NCBI GenBank assembly: GCA_018821435.1
Contig: JAHJME010000009.1
Span: 186,001 to 250,000, forward strand
Direction of reading: 5' to 3'
Length of the DNA: 64,000 bases
Source of the DNA: Alphaproteobacteria bacterium
GTDB lineage: Bacteria; Pseudomonadota; Alphaproteobacteria; Caulobacterales; Caulobacteraceae
The notes under the pieces were generated by a model. It worked only from the letters and a program-made list of their open reading frames with translations. It ran no database searches and was not told the origin of the DNA. Positions within the stretch are counted from its first letter, which is position 1, and every line of letters starts with the position of its first letter. Positions 28,884-38,139 of the stretch are shown piece after piece. Position numbers and translations under genes: made by a program.

Positions 28884-30092
28884 GTGATGGGTAGGTTGGC
28901 CGTCAGAACGGTAGCGATGCCGAGGGACGCACAGTTGCTTGAGTCCGCGTCGAACGAAGAATGGCTGAGCCGCGCGCGGTTCGCGCGGCTGTCGCGCGCC
29001 GTGAAGGACCTCAGCGCGGCCCGCACCCACGACGCCATCATCGACATCACCCGCCGGGCCGCCCGCGACATCACCGGCTCCCTGGGTGTGGCCATCGTGC
29101 TGCGCGACGGCGACCGCTGCCACTACATCGCCGAGGACTCCGAGGTCCCGCTGTGGACGGGCCAGAAATTCCCGCTGACCGCCTGCATCTCCGGCTGGGC
29201 CATGCTGAACGCCGAACAGGTGATCATCCCCGACATCTATGTGGACGACCGCATCCCGCACGCCGCCTACCGGCCCACGGGCGTGCACAGCCTGATCATG
29301 ACCCCGGTGGGCGAGCCCGCCCCGTTCGGCGCGCTGGGCGCGTACTGGCGCGATGTGCGCGAGCCGACCGAGGACGAGATCTCGTCGATGGCGGCGCTGG
29401 CCAGTTGCATGTCCACCGCCTTGCAGAACATCGACCTGGTGGGCTCGCTGCGCGCGGAGGCCGACCACAAGCAGTTGCTGATCAACGAGCTGAACCATCG
29501 GGTGAAGAACACGATGGCCATCGTCCAGAGCCTGTCGGCCCAGACCCTGCGGGCCGACCGGCCCACCGCCGCCGCTCGCGAGGATTTCGACAGCCGGCTG
29601 ATGGCGCTGGCCGGCGCTCACGTGCTGATGACCGAGGCCGAGTGGAAGTCGGTGCCTCTGCGCGAACTGATCGACCGGACCATCCAGCCGTTCGCCCAAG
29701 GCGCCGGCGCGGTCCGCTTCAGCCTGAACGGCCCCGACGCGACGATGCCGCCAAAGTCGGCCGTGGCGTTCGCGCTGGCGGTCCACGAGCTCTGCACCAA
29801 CGCGGCCAAGTACGGCGCGCTGACCGTCGAGGGTGGCCGCATCGCCATCGACTGGACCTTGGCGGACGCGCCCGATGGCCCGCGCCTGCGGCTGACCTGG
29901 CGCGAGCGCGGCGGCCCGGCGGTGATCGAGCCCACCCGGCGCGGTTTCGGCTCGCGGCTGCTGGAGCGGGGCCTGTCGGCCGAACTCAAGGGCCAGGTGA
30001 AGCTGAGCTTCCCGCCCGAAGGCCTGGTCTGCGACATCGACGCACCGGCGCCGGTGGACGACCCCGAGGCGCTGTTCCCGCTACCGCACTAG
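28884..30092 (+). CDS. GAF-domain HWE-family sensor histidine kinase
   Basis: 402 residues, soluble. N-terminal GAF domain about 25-190 ('HYIAEDSEVPLWTGQKFPL'; 'ACISGWAMLNAEQVIIPDIY'). Phosphoacceptor His205 sits in 'NELNHRVKNTMAIVQSL', followed by the HWE-type ATPase with N-box 'AVHELCTNAAKYGAL', 'LTWRERGGP' (the Trp-x-Glu of HWE kinases) and 'RGFGSRLLERGLSAEL'. HWE kinases of this type often sense light, redox or envelope stress and signal through response regulators such as PhyR or single-domain regulators. Sits between sfsA and map, with no adjacent response regulator. Two nearby Met codons could serve as start. Confidence 0.92.
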   Translation: MMGRLAVRTVAMPRDAQLLESASNEEWLSRARFARLSRAVKDLSAARTHDAIIDITRRAARDITGSLGVAIVLRDGDRCHYIAEDSEVPLWTGQKFPLTACISGWAMLNAEQVIIPDIYVDDRIPHAAYRPTGVHSLIMTPVGEPAPFGALGAYWRDVREPTEDEISSMAALASCMSTALQNIDLVGSLRAEADHKQLLINELNHRVKNTMAIVQSLSAQTLRADRPTAAAREDFDSRLMALAGAHVLMTEAEWKSVPLRELIDRTIQPFAQGAGAVRFSLNGPDATMPPKSAVAFALAVHELCTNAAKYGALTVEGGRIAIDWTLADAPDGPRLRLTWRERGGPAVIEPTRRGFGSRLLERGLSAELKGQVKLSFPPEGLVCDIDAPAPVDDPEALFPLPH

Positions 30093-30153
30093 GATGTCGC
30101 GCCCCGGTTGACCTTCCGTGGTAGGATCGCGACATAGGTCGCTGGAGCATCCT

Positions 30154-30972
30154 ATGACAGACACCCTCGACAGCGAGTACCGCACCGGCCAGATCAAGCT
30201 GCACGACGCCGCGGCGTTCGAAGGCATGCGCAAGGCCGGCCGCCTGGCTGCCGAATGCCTCGATATGCTGGAGCCGCACGTGGTCCCGGGCGTGGTCACC
30301 GACCACCTGGACACCCTGGCCCGCGAGTTCATCCTGGACCATGGCGCCCTGCCCGCCTGCCTGGGCTATCGCGGCTACACCAAGACCGTCTGCATCAGCC
30401 CGAACCACATCGTCTGCCACGGCATTCCCGGCGAGCGGGTGCTGCGCGAGGGCGACATCGTCAACATCGACGTGACCGTCATCGTCGACGGCTGGCACGG
30501 CGACACCTCGCGGATGTACGGCGTGGGTCCGGTTGCCCCGCGCGCCAAGCGGCTGGTCGACGTGACCTATGAGGCGCTGGAGCGCGGCATGGCGGCGGTG
30601 AAGCCGGGCGCCCGCACCGGCGACATCGGCCACGCGATCCAGCAATACGTCGAGAGCATGCGCTGCTCGGTGGTCCGCGACTTCTGCGGCCACGGCCTGG
30701 GCAAGGTGTTCCACGACGCGCCGAACATCCTGCACTTCGGCCAGCGCGGCACGGGCGAGCTGCTGCAGCCCGGCATGTTCTTCACGATCGAGCCGATGGT
30801 GAATCTGGGCAAGCACCCGGTGAAGCTGCTGTCCGACGGCTGGACGGCGGTCACCCGCGACAAGTCGCTGTCGGCGCAGTGCGAGCATTCGTGCGGCGTG
30901 ACCGAAGACGGCATCGAGGTCTTCACCGGCTCGCCCACGGGCCAGTTCAAGCCGGCGATCCTGAGCACCTGA
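30154..30972 (+). CDS. map: Type I methionine aminopeptidase
   Basis: 272 residues. Removes the initiator Met from nascent proteins; essential cytoplasmic dimetal enzyme. Ligands are recognisable: Asp in 'VNIDVTVIVDGWHGDTSRM' (two Asp), His in 'FCGHGLGKVFHDAP', Glu in 'FFTIEPMVN' and Glu in 'SAQCEHSCGVTEDG'. Normal length with a short N-terminal extension before 'IKLHDAAAFEGMRKAG'. ATG 30154 follows GGAG at about 8 nt. GTTGACC about 45 nt upstream could be part of a promoter. Confidence 0.96.
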   Translation: MTDTLDSEYRTGQIKLHDAAAFEGMRKAGRLAAECLDMLEPHVVPGVVTDHLDTLAREFILDHGALPACLGYRGYTKTVCISPNHIVCHGIPGERVLREGDIVNIDVTVIVDGWHGDTSRMYGVGPVAPRAKRLVDVTYEALERGMAAVKPGARTGDIGHAIQQYVESMRCSVVRDFCGHGLGKVFHDAPNILHFGQRGTGELLQPGMFFTIEPMVNLGKHPVKLLSDGWTAVTRDKSLSAQCEHSCGVTEDGIEVFTGSPTGQFKPAILST

Positions 30973-31067
30973 GCCGAGAACCTACTTCCACGCCGCGCCC
31001 GCGCGGCGCGATCCGAGGTTCCGGTCAAACGGCGCCTGGGCGACGCGAAGATCGCGTTCAAACCGTG

Positions 31068-31097
31068 ACGTAACGCGGTCACGAGGCTTCGTTACGT
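31068..31097. promoter_or_regulatory. Inverted repeat upstream of the ABC transporter genes
   Basis: Perfect 8-bp arms ACGTAACG (31068-31075) and CGTTACGT (31090-31097), separated by 14 nt, about 70 nt before the ABC ATPase start. Could be an operator; no regulator gene is nearby. The 195-nt interval from map also contains a G+C-rich palindrome near 30993-31010 (CGCCGC/GCGGCG) that may mark the end of the map transcript. Confidence 0.3.
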
Positions 31098-31167
31098 ATC
31101 CCTCACTTGCCGCCGGTTCCGTCGCGTTGCAGCTTGGCTGCGGGTTGGGGGTGGAAGTTAGAGGGCC

Positions 31168-32046
31168 ATGCTTTCCATCAAGGGTTTGACGCACGTCTAT
31201 CCGAACGGGACGCGCGCGCTGGACGGGGTCGATCTCGAGATCGGCAAGGGCATGTTCGGGCTGCTCGGGCCGAACGGCGCCGGCAAGTCGACGCTCATGC
31301 GCGCCATCGCCACGCTGCAGACGCCCAGCCAGGGCGCGATCCGGTTCGGCGACATCGACGTCGTCGCGAACCCGGAGGCCCTGCGCCGGACGCTGGGCTA
31401 CCTGCCCCAGGACTTCGGCGTCTACCCGCGCGTCTCCGCCGTCGACCTGCTGGACCACATGGCCGTCCTGAAGGGCATCGCCAGCAAGGGCGAGCGGAAG
31501 GACACCGTCGATACCCTGCTGCAACAGGTCAATCTTTGGGATGTGCGCAAGAAGGCGGTCGCCGGCTATTCCGGCGGCATGCGCCAGCGCTTCGGCATCG
31601 CCCAGGCGCTGATCGGCCGGCCCACCCTGATCATCGTCGATGAGCCCACCGCGGGCCTGGATCCCGAGGAGCGCAACCGCTTCCTCAACCTGCTGGCCGA
31701 GATCGGCGAGAACGTGGTGGTGATCCTGTCGACCCACATCGTCGAGGACGTCTCCGACCTGTGCCCGCGCATGGCCATCCTGGCCTCGGGCAAAATTCTG
31801 AAGGAAGGCGCCCCCGCCGACCTGGTCGGCGGCCTCGTCGGCAAGGTCTGGAAGAAGGTCATCGACCGCAACGACCTGGACGCCGAGCGCGCGCGCCATC
31901 AGGTGATCTCCACCCGCCTGGCCGGCGGCCGCACCGTGATCCATGTCCTGGCCGACGCCACGCCGGGCGCCGGGTTCGAGCCCGTGCAGGGCGGGCTGGA
32001 GGACGTCTACTTCTCCACCCTCTCCGCCTCGCGTCGCGCGGCCTGA
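31168..32046 (+). CDS. ABC transporter ATP-binding protein
   Basis: 292 residues, ATPase subunit of an ABC-2 type exporter. Walker A 'GPNGAGKST' (34-42), Q-loop 'GYLPQDFGVYP', signature 'YSGGMRQR', Walker B 'LIIVDEPTAGLDPEER', H-loop 'LSTHIV'. C-terminal extension about 215-292 is a regulatory domain common in CcmA-type subunits. Followed 11 nt later by a permease-peptidase fusion gene, which must be its membrane partner. Confidence 0.96.
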   Translation: MLSIKGLTHVYPNGTRALDGVDLEIGKGMFGLLGPNGAGKSTLMRAIATLQTPSQGAIRFGDIDVVANPEALRRTLGYLPQDFGVYPRVSAVDLLDHMAVLKGIASKGERKDTVDTLLQQVNLWDVRKKAVAGYSGGMRQRFGIAQALIGRPTLIIVDEPTAGLDPEERNRFLNLLAEIGENVVVILSTHIVEDVSDLCPRMAILASGKILKEGAPADLVGGLVGKVWKKVIDRNDLDAERARHQVISTRLAGGRTVIHVLADATPGAGFEPVQGGLEDVYFSTLSASRRAA

Positions 32047-32057
32047 GGGTCACCGGC

Positions 32058-35000
32058 ATGTTCGGCAAGATCGCGGCGTTCGAACTGCGCTACCAGCTTC
32101 GCCAGCCGATCTTCTGGATCGCCGGCCTGATCTTCTTCCTGCTGGTGTTCGGCGCGGTCGGCATCGACCGGGTTCAGATCGGCTCGGGCGGCAACGTCCA
32201 CAAGAACTCGCCGCAGGGCATCGGCCAGATCGTCATGGTGATGACGCTCTTCTTCATGTTCGTCTCCACCGCCTTCGTCGCCAGCGTGATCGTGCGCGAC
32301 GAGGAGACCGGCTTCGGACCGATCATCAGGTCCACCCGGATCGCCAAGTTCGACTACCTGTTCGGACGCTTCACCGGCGCGTTCGCCGCCGTGGCGCTGG
32401 CGTTCCTGTTCGTGCCCGCCGCGATCCTGGTCGGCTCGCTGATGCCCTGGGTCGACCCCGAGACCATGGGGCCGAACCGGCTGTCGGACTACGCCTTCGC
32501 CTACATCTGGCTGGCCCTGCCCGGCCTGTTCCTGACCTCGGCGATCTTCTTCACCCTGGCCACCGCCACCCGTTCGATGATGGGCACCTACCTGGGCGTG
32601 GCCGGGTTCATGGTCCTGTACCTGGTGATGAACGTCGCCCTGCAGGACCCCGAGAAGCTGCAGATCGCGGCCCTGGCCGACCCCTTCGGCCTGGCCGCCT
32701 GGGAGCTGGCGACCCGCTATTTCACCGCCGCCGAGTCCAACACCCGGATGCCGGACCTGGTGGGACCGCTGCTCTACAATCGGATGATCTGGGTTCCGGT
32801 CGGGCTGGCGTTCCTCAGCCTCGCCTGGTTCACCTTCCGCTTCGAGGCCAAGGCCGGTCGCGCGCGCAAAGCTCCGGCGGCCGAGGCCGCGCCGCCGCCG
32901 CCCGCCCGCCGGCTCCCGGCGCCCCGCCGTGGCCTGGACGTCGCCTGGGCGCAGCTGGTCAAGCGCACCCGCTTCGAGATGGGCCAGGTGTTCAAGAGCC
33001 CCGCCTTCGCCGTCCTGCTGGCGCTGGGCCTGTTCAACAGCCTGGGCGGCCTGATCCTCGGCGACGAGCTGAGCGGGGCCAAGCTGTACCCCGTGACCCG
33101 CTGGGTGATCGACACGCTCTCGGGCAGCTTCACCTTCCTGGTGGTGATCGTCGCGGTCTTCTATGCGGGCGAGCTGGTCTGGCGCGAACGCGAGCGCAAG
33201 ACGCACGAGATCGTCGACGCCACCGCCGTCCCCGACTGGGCGTTCGTGGTCCCAAAGACCCTGGCTATCGTCCTGGTGCTGATCGCCATGCTGCTGGTCA
33301 GCGCCGCCACCGGCATCGCCGTGCAGCTGGCCAAGGGCTTTTTCGACATCCAGCTCGAGAAGTACCTGTTCTGGTACGTGCTGCCCAACGCCGTCGACTG
33401 GGCGCTGATCGCCGTGCTCGCGGTCTTCTTCCAGGCGATCTCGCCGCACAAGTTCATCGGCTGGGGCCTGATGCTGCTCTACCTGATCGCCCGGCTGACG
33501 TTTCCGGCGCTGGGGTTCGAGCACAACCTCTACCTCTACAGCGGCCACCCGGCGACGCCCCTGTCGGACATGAACGGCCAGGGCGACTACGCCACCTTCG
33601 CCGGCTGGTTCCGGGCCTATTGGTCGGCGTTCGCGGTGATCCTGCTGGTGCTGGCCTATGGCCTGTGGCGGCGCGGGACCGAGACCCGGCTGATGCCGCG
33701 CCTCAAGCGCCTGCCCCGCCGGCTACTGAGCCCCGCGGGCGCCATCGGGGCCACGGCCCTGGTCGCCTGGATCGGCCTGGGCGCGTTCATCTACGACAAC
33801 ACCAACGTGATGAACCCCTACCGCACCGCCATCGAGGGCGAAAAGTGGCTGGCCGACTACGAGAAGGCCTTCCTGCGCTACGAGACGCTGCCCCAGCCGT
33901 CGGTCACCGACGTGACCCTGGACCTGGACCTGCACCCGACGCAGCCCAAGCTGACGACCGAGGGCGTCTATCACCTGGTCAACGACTCCAGCGCCCCGAT
34001 CCGCGAGCTGCACGTGCGGCTGGACCGCGACACCAAGGCCCTGCAGATGTCGGTGAACGGGGCGTCCAAGGTGAAGACCTTCGACCGCTTCAACTACCGC
34101 ATCTTCACCTTCGACCGGCCGCTGCAGCCGGGCGAGCAGACGGCGCTGTCGTTCCAGACGGTGATGCAGCAGCGCGGCTTCAAGAATTCCGGCAACACCA
34201 CGCGGCTGGTCGACAACGGCAGCTTCGTGAACAACTTCGAGTTCGGCCCCGTGGTCGGCATGGACCGCGCGCAGCTGCTGCAGGACCGCGCCAAGCGCCG
34301 CAAATACGGCCTGACGCCCCAGCTCCGTCCGCCGAAGCTGGAGGACCGCGCGGCCCAGGCCCGCAACTACCTGGCAAACGCCGCCTGGGTGAACGCCGAC
34401 ATCAGCGTCACCACCGACGCCGACCAAACCCCCGTCGCGCCCGGCTACCGCATCTCGGACGTCACCAAGAACGGGCGGCGCACGATCCGCTTCCGCACCG
34501 ATGCACCGGTGCTCAACTTCTTCTCGGTGCAGTCGGCCCGCTACGCGATCAAGCGCGAGGTCTACAAGGGCGTCGAGCTGGCCATCTACTACGACCCCCA
34601 GCACCCCTGGAACGTCGACCGGATGATCCAGTCGCTGAAGACCGGCCTGGACTACTACCAGGCCAATTTCAGCCCCTACCAGTTCCACCAGGCGCGGATC
34701 GTGGAGTTCCCGGACTACGCCCGGTTCGCCCAGGCGTTCGCCAACACCATGCCCTACTCAGAGGGCATCGGCTTCGTCAGCGACAACACCAAGCCCGACA
34801 AGATCGACTACGTGACCTACGTCACGGCGCACGAGCTGGCCCACCAGTGGTGGGCGCACCAGATCATCGGCGCGGACATGCAGGGCGCCACCAGCCTTTC
34901 CGAAACTCTGGCCCAGTACTCGGCCCTGATCGTCATGGAGAAGACCTACGGCCAGGACGGCATCCGCAAGTTCCTCAAGTTCGAACTGGATCGCTACCTG

Positions 35001-35630
35001 CGGGCGCGCGGCGGCGAGCTGGTCGAGGAGCTGCCGCTGATCCGGGTCGAGAACCAGGGCTACATCCACTACCGCAAGGGCTCGCTGGTCATGTACCTGC
35101 TGCGCGACCGGATGGGCGAGGCCAAGGTCAACGCGGCCCTTCGCCGGCTGCTCAGCCAGTACGCGTTCAAGGGCGCCCCCTATCCGCGATCCCAGGATCT
35201 GGTCGACGCCTTGCGCGCCGAGGCCGGGGCCGATCCGGTGGCCCAACAGCTGATCACCGATCTGTTCGAGAAGATCACGATCTACGACCTGAAGACCAAG
35301 ACCGCGACGGTGAAGAAACGCGCCGACGGGCGCTACGACGTGGTCCTGAGCGTCGAGGCCAAGAAGGCCTACGCCGATGGCAAGGGCAAGGAGACGCCCG
35401 TGGCGATCCCGGCCGGCGAGGTGTTCGACATCGGCGTGTTCGACGCCGAGCCCGGCAAGCCCGGCTTCGGGCCGAAGAACGTGCTGGCCTTCCGGACGAC
35501 GACCCTGAAATCCGGCGCCCAGACCATCACCGTGACCGTCGACAAGCCGCCGACGTTCGCCGGCGTCGATCCGTACAACAAGGAGATCGACCGCAACTCC
35601 GACGACAACGCCATCAAGGTCGGACGCTAG
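32058..35630 (+). CDS. ABC-2 permease fused to M1-family aminopeptidase domain
   Basis: 1190 residues. Residues about 1-580 contain two sets of membrane helices typical of ABC-2 permeases (first 'IFWIAGLIFFLLVFG', second from 'FAVLLALGLFNSLGG' to about 578) with a Pro/Arg-rich linker near 270-300. Residues about 590-1190 are an M1 (aminopeptidase N-like) domain, probably extracytoplasmic, with zinc motif His925-Glu926-x-x-His929 (HELAHQWWAHQ) and a downstream zinc-ligand Glu949 (SLSETLAQYSA) 20 residues after His929, one more than in classical M1 enzymes but shared by this fusion family as I recall. 'YIHYRKGSLVMYLL' supplies the catalytic Tyr region. Likely exports and trims or cleaves a peptide substrate. 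Confidence 0.93.
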   Translation: MFGKIAAFELRYQLRQPIFWIAGLIFFLLVFGAVGIDRVQIGSGGNVHKNSPQGIGQIVMVMTLFFMFVSTAFVASVIVRDEETGFGPIIRSTRIAKFDYLFGRFTGAFAAVALAFLFVPAAILVGSLMPWVDPETMGPNRLSDYAFAYIWLALPGLFLTSAIFFTLATATRSMMGTYLGVAGFMVLYLVMNVALQDPEKLQIAALADPFGLAAWELATRYFTAAESNTRMPDLVGPLLYNRMIWVPVGLAFLSLAWFTFRFEAKAGRARKAPAAEAAPPPPARRLPAPRRGLDVAWAQLVKRTRFEMGQVFKSPAFAVLLALGLFNSLGGLILGDELSGAKLYPVTRWVIDTLSGSFTFLVVIVAVFYAGELVWRERERKTHEIVDATAVPDWAFVVPKTLAIVLVLIAMLLVSAATGIAVQLAKGFFDIQLEKYLFWYVLPNAVDWALIAVLAVFFQAISPHKFIGWGLMLLYLIARLTFPALGFEHNLYLYSGHPATPLSDMNGQGDYATFAGWFRAYWSAFAVILLVLAYGLWRRGTETRLMPRLKRLPRRLLSPAGAIGATALVAWIGLGAFIYDNTNVMNPYRTAIEGEKWLADYEKAFLRYETLPQPSVTDVTLDLDLHPTQPKLTTEGVYHLVNDSSAPIRELHVRLDRDTKALQMSVNGASKVKTFDRFNYRIFTFDRPLQPGEQTALSFQTVMQQRGFKNSGNTTRLVDNGSFVNNFEFGPVVGMDRAQLLQDRAKRRKYGLTPQLRPPKLEDRAAQARNYLANAAWVNADISVTTDADQTPVAPGYRISDVTKNGRRTIRFRTDAPVLNFFSVQSARYAIKREVYKGVELAIYYDPQHPWNVDRMIQSLKTGLDYYQANFSPYQFHQARIVEFPDYARFAQAFANTMPYSEGIGFVSDNTKPDKIDYVTYVTAHELAHQWWAHQIIGADMQGATSLSETLAQYSALIVMEKTYGQDGIRKFLKFELDRYLRARGGELVEELPLIRVENQGYIHYRKGSLVMYLLRDRMGEAKVNAALRRLLSQYAFKGAPYPRSQDLVDALRAEAGADPVAQQLITDLFEKITIYDLKTKTATVKKRADGRYDVVLSVEAKKAYADGKGKETPVAIPAGEVFDIGVFDAEPGKPGFGPKNVLAFRTTTLKSGAQTITVTVDKPPTFAGVDPYNKEIDRNSDDNAIKVGR

Positions 35631-35692
35631 GGTCGGGTACAGGTTACCGCGATTTAAATTGCCGCACCTGCCGCCAACCCCGAGGTTCCGGC

Positions 35693-37021
35693 ATGCGTTC
35701 GCTCCGTGTCCTGGCCCTGTTGGCCTGCTCCGCCCTGTTCTTGTCGCAGCCCGCCCGCGCCGCGTCGCCGGCCAACTGCAGCGTCGGCGCCTACAAGCTG
35801 GCGGATGGCCGGCTGGTGGATATCGCGCCCTCGCGGAAAGACACCCTGCGCTGGCGCATGTTCGACGGGACGTCGGGCGCGCTCACCAAGGCGGCGGATG
35901 GCCGTTGGACCAGCACCCTGGGCTGGACGGAGCGGCCCGACGGGGTAAGCGTCACCTTCTCCGACTGCGCCAAGGGCGAGCTCCGGTTCGCCGGGGTCCA
36001 GGGTCGCCGGATAACCTTCGACGTCGCCCAGTCCACGTTCGCGGGCCGCGACGTCTCCCTCGCCGGCCGGTTGATCCTGCCCCCCGGCCGGGACCCCGTT
36101 CCCATCGTCGTGCTGGTGCACGGGTCGGAGGACGACTCCGCCCTCGACAGCAACGCCCTGCAACGCCTGCTCCCGGCCGCGGGCGTCGGCGCGTTCGTCT
36201 ATGACAAGCGCGGCACAGGCGCCTCCACGGGCAAGTACAGCCAGGACTTCGACCTGCTGGCCGACGATGCCGTGGCCGCCATGCGCGAGGCCCGTCGCCT
36301 CGCCGGCCCGCGCGCCGGACGCATCGGCTACCAGGGCGGCAGCCAGGGCGGCTGGGTGGTTCCGATCGCCGCGAGCCGCGCCCCCGTCGACTTCGCCATC
36401 GTCAGCTTCGGTCTCGCCGTCTCGGTGATCCAGGAAGACCAGCAGCAGGTGGCGCTGGAGATGAAGCTGAAGGGCCACGGCGCCGAAGACACCGCCAAGG
36501 CTCTGGAGGTGGCGGACGCCGCCGAGGCGGTGTTCGAGAGCGGCTTCAAAGGGGGCTTCGAGCGCTTCGCAGCCCTCCGCGCCAAGTACCGGGGCGAGCC
36601 CTGGTACAAGGATCTGCACGGCAACTTCACCTGGCTGATCCTGCCGCACACCGAGGCCGAGATCCGGGCCATGGCCAAGGACTACGACTGGGGCACGCCC
36701 TGGCGCTACGATCCCATGCCGACGCTGCGCAAGGCGACGACGCCGCAGCTGTGGATCCTGGGCGAGATGGACCTCGAGGCGCCCAGCGCCGAGACCAGCC
36801 GGCTGATCCGGTCGCTGATCGCCGCGGGACAGCCGATCACCCTGGCCCTCTACCCCGGCGCCGAACACGGCATGACCGAGTTCGAGACGGCCCCCGATGG
36901 CGAACGCCTGTCGACCCGCTTCGCGCCGGACTATTTCAAGATGATGCGCGACTTCGCCCGCGACGGGCGGCTGCGCGGCGCCTATGGCCGCAGTACGATC
37001 ACGCCGCCGACGCGGAGATAG
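35693..37021 (+). CDS. Exported alpha/beta hydrolase
   Basis: 442 residues with a Sec signal peptide (about 1-23, SQPARAA). N-terminal domain about 25-125 is beta-rich with a Cys pair; then an alpha/beta-hydrolase: 'IVVLVHGSEDD' (oxyanion region), nucleophile elbow GYQGGSQGGW with Ser217, and the C-terminal 'LYPGAEHGMTEFET' with the catalytic His; the acid is likely Asp in 'GEMDLEAPS'. Probably a periplasmic esterase or peptidase of the BAAT/DLH-like type; substrate unknown. ATG 35693 follows GAGG at about 8-10 nt. It may read through from the ABC transporter (62-nt gap). Confidence 0.88.
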   Translation: MRSLRVLALLACSALFLSQPARAASPANCSVGAYKLADGRLVDIAPSRKDTLRWRMFDGTSGALTKAADGRWTSTLGWTERPDGVSVTFSDCAKGELRFAGVQGRRITFDVAQSTFAGRDVSLAGRLILPPGRDPVPIVVLVHGSEDDSALDSNALQRLLPAAGVGAFVYDKRGTGASTGKYSQDFDLLADDAVAAMREARRLAGPRAGRIGYQGGSQGGWVVPIAASRAPVDFAIVSFGLAVSVIQEDQQQVALEMKLKGHGAEDTAKALEVADAAEAVFESGFKGGFERFAALRAKYRGEPWYKDLHGNFTWLILPHTEAEIRAMAKDYDWGTPWRYDPMPTLRKATTPQLWILGEMDLEAPSAETSRLIRSLIAAGQPITLALYPGAEHGMTEFETAPDGERLSTRFAPDYFKMMRDFARDGRLRGAYGRSTITPPTRR

Positions 37022-37124
37022 CCATCTGCAGATCGGCCACGGTCGCCTTGGCCGGCGCCGCCGCCATGATCGCCACGACAGCCGCCGCGGCGGCCAGCAC
37101 GCCCAATAATGTTCCGACCTTCAT
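36999..37124 (-). CDS. Possible 41-residue hydrophobic peptide
   Basis: Short reading frame convergent with and overlapping the hydrolase 3' end by 23 nt. It encodes [19 protein letters not shown] followed by Ala-rich sequence, i.e. a lone signal peptide or single membrane helix. Upstream of its ATG only a weak GGGTGGG. Could be a genuine small exported peptide or chance coding in G+C-rich DNA. Confidence 0.3.
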   Translation of the reverse strand: MKVGTLLGVLAAAAAVVAIMAAAPAKATVADLQMAISASAA

Positions 37125-37250
37125 TGTTCGTCGCCCACCCCATCCATCGCCGCCAGGGTGCGCCGGCGAACGCCGTTCCGCCTCCCCCGATTGGGGGCGC
37201 CGGAGCTTGGCTATTGCCAGATGGGAACGTTTGCGGAACATTGCAACGCC

Positions 37251-37991
37251 ATGAGCCGACCCTTCTCCGTCGAGGACGCCGCCGCCCAGACCCAGCTCTG
37301 GCGTCCGGCCCCACAGCCCAAGCCCCACCACGCCGGCCACCGCGAGCGCCTGCGCGACCGCGCCACCGCCGGCGGCCTGGCCGCCGTGCCGGACTACGAA
37401 CTGCTGGAGCTGTTCCTCTACCGCTCCATCCCGCGCGGCGACGTCAAGCCGCTGGCCAAGCAGCTGCTGGGCCGGTTCGGCTCGCTGGGCGGGGTGCTGG
37501 GCGCGACGCCTGAGGAATTGCGCACGGTGGCCGGCGTCGGCGAGGCCGTGGCGCTGGACCTCAAGCTGCTGCACGAGGCCACGCTGCGGACGGCGAAGGA
37601 GCAGGTCGCGCGCCGGCCGGTGATCTCGTCGTGGAACGCCCTGCTGGCCTATGTGAAGACCGCCCTGGCGCATGAAGCGCGCGAGCAGTTCCGCGTCCTG
37701 TTCCTCGACAAGAAGAACCAGCTCATCGCCGACGAGATCATGAACCGGGGCACGGTCGACCATGCCCCGGTCTATCCGCGCGAGGTGGTCCGCCGCGCTC
37801 TGGAGTTGTCGGCCAGCGCCCTGATCCTGGTCCACAACCACCCCTCCGGCGACCCCACGCCATCCTCGGCCGATGTCGACATGACCAGACAGATCGTCGA
37901 CGCCGCCCGCCCAATGCGCATCTCCATCCACGACCACCTTGTCGTCGGCCGCGACGGCACCGCCAGCTTCAAGGCGCTCGGGTTGATGTGA
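37251..37991 (+). CDS. radC: RadC-type JAB-domain DNA repair protein
   Basis: 246 residues. N-terminal helix-hairpin-helix part (about 25-110: '[21 protein letters not shown]', '[15 protein letters not shown]') and C-terminal JAB/MPN metalloprotease-like domain (about 115-246) with the metal motif '[16 protein letters not shown]' (His-x-His-x10-Asp) and '[10 protein letters not shown]'. RadC is linked to recombination/repair only indirectly; in mobile elements it has been called an anti-restriction-like protein. The start is uncertain: ATG 37221 is an in-frame alternative; neither has a strong ribosome site. The region before it contains a CCCCC-GATT-GGGGG palindrome near 37184-37197. Confidence 0.92.
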   Translation: MSRPFSVEDAAAQTQLWRPAPQPKPHHAGHRERLRDRATAGGLAAVPDYELLELFLYRSIPRGDVKPLAKQLLGRFGSLGGVLGATPEELRTVAGVGEAVALDLKLLHEATLRTAKEQVARRPVISSWNALLAYVKTALAHEAREQFRVLFLDKKNQLIADEIMNRGTVDHAPVYPREVVRRALELSASALILVHNHPSGDPTPSSADVDMTRQIVDAARPMRISIHDHLVVGRDGTASFKALGLM

Positions 37992-38139
37992 GCGGGTGGG
38001 GAGCTTCAACGAACCTCCCCCGTTAACTGGGGAAGCATTTGTGCGGACGCGCCGATTTTTCGCGCTCGCCGATCGGACCGCCTTGCCTCCGCCATCCGGC
38101 GCGCGCCCTGATGGCGGCGAGTGCAGGAGCTGAACGTCC

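Noticed and set aside
31943..35692. A continuous upstream extension of the alpha/beta hydrolase frame
   Set aside because: It runs antiframe through the ABC permease-peptidase gene. The real start is the signal peptide at 35693.
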